Of a stretch of DNA of 5,236 nt, positions 1-5,236 are shown piece after piece. Each line of letters starts with the position of its first letter. Positions within the stretch are counted from its first letter, which is position 1. This DNA is from Flavobacteriales bacterium UBA3376 (GTDB lineage Bacteria > Bacteroidota > Bacteroidia > Flavobacteriales > Weeksellaceae): assembly GCA_002359055.1 (NCBI GenBank), contig DEQC01000088.1:1-5236 (forward strand). Direction: 5' to 3'. The notes below the pieces were generated by a model. That model did not search any database and was not told where the DNA came from. It saw only the letters and a program-made list of their open reading frames with translations. The translations under genes and the position numbers were made by a program.

Positions 1-6
1 GACTTT

Positions 7-3000
7 TTAGGGGGCTAAAACACCTGTATTACTTTTCAACATCAATAATCGTTCACCATGATAATTAGAATAGGTATAGTTAATTAAACCCAATTTTTTC
101 ACTAATTTTTGAGAATAAGAATCACCTGGCGTGATTTCAATTGTAATTATTCTGTCATTTAGTGTAGAGGGGTCATTAATTTTACCATCAAATAATAAAA
201 TGTCATTTAGTTGGCTTTCATTATATAGAATAGCTCCCTCTTTAATTTTAACTTTTCTTTTACCAATAAGTTTTCCCTGATTTTTTGCAATAATATTAAT
301 TTCTCCTGAATCTTCTGAATTTAAATAACTGGATATTATATCCGTCCAGTTTTGAGCTAGATATATTTTATTGTCGTAATCTGAAGGAATCCATGAAGGA
401 ACACTATAATTATGAAGAAGAATAGTTTTCCCCTCAAAAATAAAATGTTTATAAACCGAGTATTCAGGAATAGGATAATTTATTATATTTTCATTGATTG
501 CATCAACAGTATAAGAAATTTCAGGTTTCCAATTGACACTTTTCCAATCGACATTAGAATCAGAAGTAACTCTAAAACTAAATCTTACAATTTCTTCTGG
601 GTCTAAAATAAGGTTTGACAGAACTGGATAATTGGAAGATTTGAAAATAAAATTATCACCACTATTGATAATCACCTCTCCTATAATCTGCTCTGGTATA
701 GAAGGTTCTTCATCCTCCGTATTGAAAGTCGTTTTTAATATTTCAAACTTTACATCATCAGAAAGACTATTAATAGATAAGTCAGGCCATGATATTTGAA
801 CCTTTGAGGTTCCGGTTACAACCACCTCTCCATTACCGTTTAATAAAAAACCATCAGAATATTTAGTATGATTAGGATGGTTCAATCCATTTTCATCAAA
901 TTCATTAATAGGACTACCATTGACAAAGTCACTTCTTATCAATTGAGGATTCCAAGTAACTGTGTTTTTCTCTTTTCCATTAGCGTTTACTCTAAAGAAA
1001 ATAGGGGATGCAGTTTTACCGGAAGCATAATTATTAAAATCGTGAAAATCAAATCCGCAAGGCGGACTTTGAGATGGCGAATGGTTTGATAAATCTAAAG
1101 AAATATTTACAGAAGGATTTTGATAAGTAAGGGTATGTTGGAATAACATACAATTCACTGCTGTCATAGGATTTGTTACTTCGATAGAAATCCTTGCATA
1201 GGAATTTTCATTCAAAGGCTCAAAAGAGGCAATTCCGATAATTTTGGAAACCATTCCTCCATATTTATTTGGCTCTCCAATCCAATATTTTACTATATCA
1301 TAGCGATCTTCCTCATCGCTGTCAAAATCAGTTTCAGGAACTTCTACTCCTACTTCGGCTGAAACTATCATATTTTCCGTTTCTTGACTGGACGGACTGA
1401 AAGTAGGTACACCATTTTCATTTAATCGGTTAAAATAAACTACCCCATTGTGAACTATATCTGGTAACATATCACCATTAGCATCTGTAACAAAAACGTT
1501 TGTCTCACTTTTGGATTTCGTGAAATTGATAAAAGCCGAACCTTTGGGGAAATTTATCCCAAATCCTTTATTAACAGAAAATTTATCTACTGAGCGATAG
1601 AAATTATCCATTTGGTTTATTGGTAACAAATTATCACTGAATTTGTGTTTGAAACGGGGTAAACCATCTTCGTAAACTTTTTCAATTGTATGTTTTTTAT
1701 ATTTTAATGTTCCGTTTTTTCTATATACTTTATCTGTTAAACCATCTCCATCTATATCCATTAATCCTACAAAAGACGTGTTTTTTCCACCACCAATATC
1801 CGATGTAAATCCAACAGTAGTATTAACACTTAAAGGATTTGCTCCCAACCCAACTAATCCAAGATAACCACCTGCGACCCAATTGTCCGAAACACTGCTT
1901 CCAAGTGCAGTTCCTTTTCCTGAAAAAGCAGATGTTATATGCGGAAATCCAGGATTTTCTATTTCAGTTAAATTATCCATATGTTGCTCAACATCCCCAA
2001 AATAAATTGCTCCCCTCTCTCCTTTTGAAACCATATTATGGTATCTAAGCGAATGTTTATAGACCTCATTATTTTCATTATCTTTCTCTACTATTTCTTT
2101 TAATAACGTTTTCCCAAACTCTCCAGTTATATAATTGAAGGAATATGTTCTTATGAGAGAATTTGATTGGCTATTTTCTTTAAATTCTATTTTGATTTCT
2201 TTTAATCTTCTTGCTTTAACCTGTTTGAACCCCAACCGACCGTTAATTTCTATATCTTCCCTCTGAAAAGTCGCACCACTTGTATCATTTATAAATGTAA
2301 TTAAATAATGACTACTATTTTCATTTCCATTTTTCAGGCTGTATCTTATATTTTTTAAATATAATTGTTTTCCTCCACTCAGATTTTTATTTACACCACT
2401 GTTAATTGTTGGAATGATGTCAGTATTGTATTCATAAACAACTTCATTTCCATATATATCTACAGTTTTAGCCAAAGCCCAATGAACTACATTGCCATTA
2501 TTATCTTTTAACTTAGAATCAGAAGTACTTCCATAATAATTTATAGCCCCATTTGAATTAGTTACTTCCCAATAGTAATTCGCTGAAGATGATCCCTTTC
2601 TTATAATTTTAGTTCCAACATCCGCTTTTCTCAAAAAAAACATCTTGTCCGATGATCTTGATTGATTATAACCTACTGTTTGTAAAAAACCGTTTTCATC
2701 AACCCCATGTCGATTGGGCATATAAGGAGCATCAAAACCGTCATTTTTTGGATAAACGAGCTGCTCTCCATTTAATGTGTAAATTTCAGATTCTTTTGTC
2801 GGATGAAATTCAGGAACGCCCCATCGGGTATCAATCGTAATGGCAGAACTTGAAATATTCCAGCCTAACCCCATCCATCCATTACCTCCTTCACTATTGT
2901 ACTGAATAGATAAATTGGGTTGCATCCCATTGCGTCCTGGTGGAATTACAATTGGATAACTGATGTGCGCAGCTCCATCTTGTGATGCCGTTGGAGGTTG

Positions 3001-4500
3001 CATGATATTCATTCCCGCTGTGGGATCTGCGGCTTTTATATCATTCATCATAGTAGGAGTAAAAGCATTAGTTTCAGGTGATTCTGGAACTTCAATTACT
3101 CCATTGATCATATCCGTAAAGTGATCTGTTTTAGAAATTATTAATTGATTTTCAATATCAATACTATCTAATTCTAAAGCTATCCATTGACCTTGGTCAT
3201 TGTCAAAATAATATGTTCTAATGTCTCCAACTGAATTGCCCGATGGCACTAAATTCGGATCAAATGGCAATGACACCCTTCCTTCCTTTTGAAATTTACT
3301 ACCAAAAGGTAAAAAACGGTAACCCTTTTGATTGGGCGTCACATTGTGTAATCCCGAGTTTAATGGCGCCAAATCTATTTTTCTTAATTCCGAAATTGAT
3401 ATTTCAAGTTCTTTAGATATTGCTCCTTCTGGTAGAGAAAATTCAGAACCATATGCACTTAAAGCATCGCCCAAAACGTTAAATGTTTTTTTAATATTAG
3501 GAAATGAAGGAGAGATGTTAAACTCGTAATCGGCTTCTGTTAGATTGGGGGAAATCTTTAGCACTTCATTATATTCTTCTCCGTTTTTATATATAGCCTT
3601 TAAGTCGATTTTCCCATTCTTTTTATCTTCATCAGTTATGTTAACAAACCCTTCAAAATTTTGATAATCATCCACATACAACTTCCGTCCATTAACATAA
3701 ACATATTCTACAGTTTTCTTAGCAACTCCTCTAATATATGTTTTGTTGTTTCTTTCAAATTTTATTTCAGAATTAGTCATTACGATAGGAGCCTCTTCAA
3801 TAGATGCTGTGCTAACTTGAATGTCTTTTACTTTATAGCCATAAATAGCATTAGGGTTTACAGAAAAACGAATGTAATTATCTCCATTAAATAGCATAGA
3901 AGAATGAATAGGCTCATTTATTATACTCCATTCGTTTTTTAATTTAACCAAATAACCACCTCTATTCGACGTTGAATTGATACTATTTGAAATAGAGTTT
4001 ACATCATCTACTCCAAAAACTTTATAACTTAACCATATTATATCATCATCACCAATATTATTTTCAATTTGAAATTTAAATACATTGTCGGATGGATTGT
4101 CAAAAGAATAGTCCCCAAATATACCAATTACACCTTCATCTTTTATTTCATCAATAGAAAAATTTGGCGCAGAAGTAAGTTCTAAACTTGTAAACGCCTG
4201 ATTTTCATTATTGGATTGATTTACTTTAATTGGTTGAGCTGAAATATTTTCGTTTGTTTTATTATTCACCTTTGATTTTTGATTAAAAATCGAAAAGCTT
4301 TCTTCATCGACTCTTGTATTGTTCTTGTAGAAATTACTGTTAACAAGGCTTATTTGATGAGATATTAATTGTTTATTTGCTTCTTTCGCTTGCAATATTG
4401 GAGCTGCAAAAGTGAAATTAAATACACTTAAACAACACAAAGCATATGTAAAGACAAAACTTTTTTTAACAAAAAAAGAAGAAGTAAAAGATTGTTTCAT
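7..4500 (-). CDS. Exported SpvB/TcaC N-terminal-domain protein (Tc-toxin/RHS-family-like), short form lacking RHS repeats
   Basis: This 1497-residue protein starts at ATG 4500-4498. A TTG at 4563 would add 21 residues that overlap the upstream gene, whereas the ATG gives a clean signal peptide. Order: signal peptide (1 to about 33); low-complexity N/S/K-rich linker (about 40-105); beta-rich region ending FNGDNYIRFSVNP...YGYKVKDIQV (about 110-232); Ig-like segment (about 240-320); ZU5-like module (about 340-468); SpvB domain (about 497-700); region resembling the TcdB-toxin middle/N-terminal part, with calcium-loop motifs at 915-923 and 1006-1014; then beta-rich modules to the end. In Tc toxins and related RHS proteins these domains form the start of a hollow shell around a C-terminal effector. 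Here no RHS/YD repeats, effector domain or T9SS tail is present, and the ORF ends SNTGVLAP. Family members in Bacteroidota are generally much longer, so this is a short form, a split gene or an interrupted gene. The signal peptide indicates export at least to the periplasm. No enzymatic motif was recognised. Confidence 0.87.
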   Translation of the reverse strand: MKQSFTSSFFVKKSFVFTYALCCLSVFNFTFAAPILQAKEANKQLISHQISLVNSNFYKNNTRVDEESFSIFNQKSKVNNKTNENISAQPIKVNQSNNENQAFTSLELTSAPNFSIDEIKDEGVIGIFGDYSFDNPSDNVFKFQIENNIGDDDIIWLSYKVFGVDDVNSISNSINSTSNRGGYLVKLKNEWSIINEPIHSSMLFNGDNYIRFSVNPNAIYGYKVKDIQVSTASIEEAPIVMTNSEIKFERNNKTYIRGVAKKTVEYVYVNGRKLYVDDYQNFEGFVNITDEDKKNGKIDLKAIYKNGEEYNEVLKISPNLTEADYEFNISPSFPNIKKTFNVLGDALSAYGSEFSLPEGAISKELEISISELRKIDLAPLNSGLHNVTPNQKGYRFLPFGSKFQKEGRVSLPFDPNLVPSGNSVGDIRTYYFDNDQGQWIALELDSIDIENQLIISKTDHFTDMINGVIEVPESPETNAFTPTMMNDIKAADPTAGMNIMQPPTASQDGAAHISYPIVIPPGRNGMQPNLSIQYNSEGGNGWMGLGWNISSSAITIDTRWGVPEFHPTKESEIYTLNGEQLVYPKNDGFDAPYMPNRHGVDENGFLQTVGYNQSRSSDKMFFLRKADVGTKIIRKGSSSANYYWEVTNSNGAINYYGSTSDSKLKDNNGNVVHWALAKTVDIYGNEVVYEYNTDIIPTINSGVNKNLSGGKQLYLKNIRYSLKNGNENSSHYLITFINDTSGATFQREDIEINGRLGFKQVKARRLKEIKIEFKENSQSNSLIRTYSFNYITGEFGKTLLKEIVEKDNENNEVYKHSLRYHNMVSKGERGAIYFGDVEQHMDNLTEIENPGFPHITSAFSGKGTALGSSVSDNWVAGGYLGLVGLGANPLSVNTTVGFTSDIGGGKNTSFVGLMDIDGDGLTDKVYRKNGTLKYKKHTIEKVYEDGLPRFKHKFSDNLLPINQMDNFYRSVDKFSVNKGFGINFPKGSAFINFTKSKSETNVFVTDANGDMLPDIVHNGVVYFNRLNENGVPTFSPSSQETENMIVSAEVGVEVPETDFDSDEEDRYDIVKYWIGEPNKYGGMVSKIIGIASFEPLNENSYARISIEVTNPMTAVNCMLFQHTLTYQNPSVNISLDLSNHSPSQSPPCGFDFHDFNNYASGKTASPIFFRVNANGKEKNTVTWNPQLIRSDFVNGSPINEFDENGLNHPNHTKYSDGFLLNGNGEVVVTGTSKVQISWPDLSINSLSDDVKFEILKTTFNTEDEEPSIPEQIIGEVIINSGDNFIFKSSNYPVLSNLILDPEEIVRFSFRVTSDSNVDWKSVNWKPEISYTVDAINENIINYPIPEYSVYKHFIFEGKTILLHNYSVPSWIPSDYDNKIYLAQNWTDIISSYLNSEDSGEINIIAKNQGKLIGKRKVKIKEGAILYNESQLNDILLFDGKINDPSTLNDRIITIEITPGDSYSQKLVKKLGLINYTYSNYHGERLLMLKSNTGVLAP
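508..864 (-). other. Beta-rich module B of the C-terminal part, related in its closing motif to module A
   Basis: Residues about 1213-1331 begin KYSDGFLLNGNGEVVVTG and end VRFSFRVTSDSNVDWKSVNW followed by KPEISY. The closing 'phe-x-phe-arg-val ... val-asn-trp-lys-pro' mirrors the end of module A ('phe-phe-arg-val ... val-thr-trp-asn-pro'), which suggests two copies of one fold. The remainder is too diverged to align by eye. Function unknown; probably a structural or binding module on the shell. Confidence 0.45.
934..1296 (-). other. Beta-rich module A of the C-terminal part, containing the only cysteine pair
   Basis: Residues about 1069-1189 begin IVKYWIGEP and end PIFFRVNANGKEKNTVTWNP (1166-1185). 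A segment opening 'val-val-x-val-trp' and closing 'phe-arg-val...val-x-trp-x-pro' is one I associate with SpvB/TcdB-like proteins of Bacteroidota, where it looks like a jelly-roll, possibly carbohydrate-binding, insert. C1117 and C1148 fall in this module. The fold and any ligand are inferred, not seen. Confidence 0.45.
1459..1485 (-). other. Calcium-loop-like motif DANGDMLPD (second)
   Basis: Residues 1006-1014 read D-A-N-G-D-M-L-P-D and are followed by the strand IVHNGVVYFN. It lies 91 residues after the first loop and has the same strand-loop-strand setting, so both probably belong to one propeller-like fold. D1006, N1008, D1010 and D1014 would be the ligands. The glycine normally found after the third acidic position is replaced by M1011, which makes this a weaker match than the first loop. 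Confidence 0.65.
1732..1758 (-). other. Calcium-loop-like motif DIDGDGLTD (first)
   Basis: Residues 915-923 read D-I-D-G-D-G-L-T-D after the strand SFVGLM, a DxDxDGxxD loop as found in FG-GAP/VCBS beta-propeller blades and in the TcB-type middle region of Tc toxins. D915, D917, D919 and D923 would supply the metal ligands. The motif is seen directly; calcium binding is inferred. Confidence 0.75.
2401..3012 (-). other. SpvB (Salmonella virulence plasmid 65 kDa B-like) domain
   Basis: Residues about 497-700 open with QPPTASQDGAAHISYPIVIP (501-520), PGRNGMQPNLSIQYNSEGGN (521-540) and GWMGLGWNIS (541-550), then the strand ITIDTRWGVPEF (554-565) and YTLNGEQLVYP (574-584). The run 'pro-pro-gly-arg-asn-gly-met-gln-pro-x-leu-ser-ile-x-tyr-asn-ser' followed by 'gly-asn-gly-x-x-gly-leu-gly-trp' is the hallmark of the SpvB/TcaC N-terminal family. 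Known members are the B subunits of ABC (Tc) toxin complexes and the non-catalytic half of Salmonella SpvB, where the domain helps build the delivery shell. The catalytic ADP-ribosyltransferase half of SpvB is not present here. Confidence 0.88.
3097..3483 (-). other. ZU5-like beta module in the SpvB-like protein
   Basis: Residues about 340-468 follow the pattern of a ZU5-like module: a glycine/serine turn and SLPEGAISKELEISIS (355-370), then KEGRVSLPFDPNLVPSG (405-421), then RTYYFDNDQGQWIALE (428-443), and finally a TDHFTDM strand (458-464). The series 'pro-glu-gly-ala, strand', 'val-x-leu-pro-phe-asp', 'tyr-tyr-phe-asp...gln-trp' and 'his-phe-thr' is common in extracellular bacterial proteins. 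The role is probably structural or in protein contacts; no catalytic residues are expected. The assignment is from pattern memory and needs a profile search. Confidence 0.55.
4402..4500 (-). other. Sec signal peptide of the SpvB-like protein
   Basis: Residues 1-33 show a basic start (MKQ, then VKK at 11-13), a hydrophobic core (FVFTYALCCLSVFNF, 15-29) and a small-residue cleavage region TFAAP (30-34). Cleavage is probable after A32 or A33. The two cysteines at 22-23 sit inside the core and are preceded by Y-A-L, which is not a lipobox, so signal peptidase I is more likely than lipoprotein processing. The exact cleavage site is inferred. Confidence 0.8.
4461..4477. repeat. T7-AAC-A7 inverted repeat in the signal-peptide coding region
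   Basis: Seven T's, the spacer AAC and seven A's form a perfect but weak A/T hairpin about 24-40 bases inside the SpvB-like gene, over codons for FFVKK of the signal peptide. Both runs could slip during replication and shift the frame near the start. It may simply reflect AT-rich codon use (TTT, AAA). Confidence 0.5.
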
Positions 4501-4513
4501 TTTTATGAAGAAA
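4501..4513 (-). promoter_or_regulatory. Intergenic leader and start site of the SpvB-like gene without Shine-Dalgarno
   Basis: Read on the minus strand, the 13 bases between the upstream TAA and the ATG are TTTCTTCATAAAA. There is no purine-rich Shine-Dalgarno sequence; the A-run just before the ATG is the usual pattern at Bacteroidota starts. There is no room for a terminator or a full promoter, so translation probably starts on a transcript shared with the upstream gene. Confidence 0.6.
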
Positions 4514-4741
4514 TTATTTAATAACAATTGTATATTGATTTGTATCGTCCTGACTTTCAACAATTATCGTATATATACCGCTTTGGTGAAACCTGTCTGC
4601 ATAAACAGTTGCATCAGATTGAATTGTTTTACGTTTTATAACTCTTCCAGATGGGTCGTGTATTGTAATGTTTTTAATTGCTGATGAACCTTGTGGCAAA
4701 CGGATAAAGAAGTTTTCGTTTACATTTACAGGATTGGGATA
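4514..4741 (-). other. Type A T9SS C-terminal sorting domain (Por_Secre_tail family)
   Basis: The last 75 residues of the upstream protein carry the three conserved blocks of this family in order. YPNPV lies at the start. DPSGRVIK sits in the middle, in the place of the usual D-x-x-G-R-x-V block. SGIYTIIVES lies near the end, matching the usual SGxYxxxV block. The protein finishes with a short beta strand and a final lysine (IVIK), also typical. The order and spacing of the blocks are seen directly; assignment to T9SS follows from knowledge of the family. It implies that the organism has a working type IX secretion system. Confidence 0.9.
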
Positions 4742-5236
4742 GATTCCTGACCATTCATTCTTTGGTAATTCGAAAACTCTAAATGGAGTACTTTTAATAC
4801 AGCCTTTTTCATCTTCGAGCATTAACTCATAATCCCCAGAACTTCTAATAATCGTACGATAACCTGTGCCGTAAAATTCTTGATTTTTTAACCACGTTAC
4901 CTCAAAATTATTTTCATCCAAATAGTCAATCAAATCAATTGTTTTTGACTGATTATCATGTAAATAAATATCAGATATAGAAATTAGTTCATAAGACTCT
5001 GAAAGTAAATTTATATTATTCTCAAAGCTATTACCTTTTGAATCGCCGATGTAATATATATACTCATTAGCTTCCAGATTTCTTAAAACATATTCATTCT
5101 CGCTTATTTTTTCAATATCGTACTCGTGATTACTTAGATCAAATACGGAAATATTATAAGGAGCAACGCCTCCTATAATTTTGATTTTAATATCCGTATG
5201 ACAGTTATCACTTACTTTTTTTGTAATGGCAAAAAG
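4514..5236 (-). CDS. T9SS-secreted surface protein with SprB/Ig-like repeats, C-terminal part (5' end outside window)
   Basis: The reading frame is open from the right edge to a TAA at 4514-4516, giving 240 visible residues with no start in view. A TTG at 4933 could be called as a start, but the same frame continues upstream with good protein-like sequence, so this is the tail of a larger gene. Visible residues 9-77 read as one SprB/Ig-like repeat, with NCHTDIKIKIIGGVAPYNIS followed later by EANEYIYYIGDSKGN. Residues about 100-155 look like a second, more diverged repeat ending SGDYELMLEDEKGC. Residues 166-240 form a type A T9SS sorting domain. In this family the tail directs a Sec-exported protein through the outer membrane by T9SS, after which it is cleaved and usually anchored to surface polysaccharide. 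The role is probably that of an adhesin-like or otherwise secreted structural protein; the catalytic or binding part, if any, lies outside the window. It sits 13 bases upstream of the SpvB-like gene on the same strand, so co-transcription is likely. Confidence 0.88.
   Translation of the reverse strand, partial: LFAITKKVSDNCHTDIKIKIIGGVAPYNISVFDLSNHEYDIEKISENEYVLRNLEANEYIYYIGDSKGNSFENNINLLSESYELISISDIYLHDNQSKTIDLIDYLDENNFEVTWLKNQEFYGTGYRTIIRSSGDYELMLEDEKGCIKSTPFRVFELPKNEWSGIYPNPVNVNENFFIRLPQGSSAIKNITIHDPSGRVIKRKTIQSDATVYADRFHQSGIYTIIVESQDDTNQYTIVIK

Noticed and set aside
412..606. Plus-strand ORF of 64 codons
   Set aside because: Antisense to the C-terminal modules of the SpvB-like gene, with I/F/N/R-rich low-complexity composition and no recognisable motif. 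The other plus-strand ORFs at 868-1089, 1839-2048, 2652-2840, 3332-3529 and 3661-3894 fail for the same reasons.
4432..4437. Lipoprotein signal (cysteines 22-23 of the SpvB-like protein)
   Set aside because: The residues before C22 are Y-A-L, without the small residue required just before the lipobox cysteine, and the hydrophobic core continues past the cysteines to a normal signal-peptidase I site.
4501..4563. Longer start (TTG at 4563) for the SpvB-like protein
   Set aside because: It would add 21 residues in front of the signal peptide and overlap the end of the upstream gene. ATG at 4500 gives a standard signal peptide and a proper A-rich leader.
4412..4684. Plus-strand ORF of 90 codons, cysteine-rich, across the junction of the two genes
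   Set aside because: It is antisense to the signal peptide of one gene and the T9SS tail of the other, both clearly real. Its composition is what the antisense of these sequences would give, and no start context or domain supports it.
4514..4933. A complete 139-residue gene starting at TTG 4933
   Set aside because: The frame stays open for another 101 codons to the window edge with SprB/Ig-like repeat sequence, so the TTG is an internal leucine codon of a larger protein.
4903..4934. Bacteroidota-type promoter match on the minus strand (TTTG, 20-base spacer, TAATTTTG)
   Set aside because: It lies inside the upstream coding sequence, about 400 bases from the next start. This loose AT-rich pattern is expected by chance in such DNA. 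It would need transcription-start mapping to be believed.

Overview
The window is AT-rich and fully coding on the minus strand. It points to a Bacteroidota bacterium, probably of the Flavobacteriia or Cytophagia type. The main evidence is a type IX secretion system (T9SS) C-terminal sorting domain on the upstream gene. Supporting evidence is a large SpvB/TcaC-like secreted protein of the style common in gliding and environmental Bacteroidota, and a start site with an A/T-rich leader and no Shine-Dalgarno sequence. The species cannot be named from this sequence.

Layout in the direction of transcription (right to left): 5236 to 4514 is the 3' end of a gene that enters from beyond the right edge. 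Its 240 visible residues comprise two SprB/Ig-like beta repeats and a type A T9SS sorting tail. After 13 untranslated bases, 4500 to 7 encodes a 1497-residue exported protein. It has a Sec signal peptide, an N-terminal beta-rich region, a ZU5-like module, an SpvB domain, a region with two calcium-loop-like DxDxDG motifs, and a long beta-rich C-terminal part that seems to contain at least two related modules. Only 6 bases lie beyond its stop. No RNA gene, mobile element, CRISPR array or terminator was recognised, and there is no non-coding stretch over 300 bases.

The 13-base gap on the same strand suggests the two genes are co-transcribed: a T9SS-exported, probably cell-surface protein followed by a Tc-toxin/RHS-family-like shell protein. 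The most notable point is that the SpvB-like ORF stops before the second TcdB-middle region, the RHS/YD repeats and the variable C-terminal domain that family members usually carry. Either this is a naturally short form, the downstream part is a separate ORF outside the window, or the gene is interrupted at its last codons. The window cannot decide between these.
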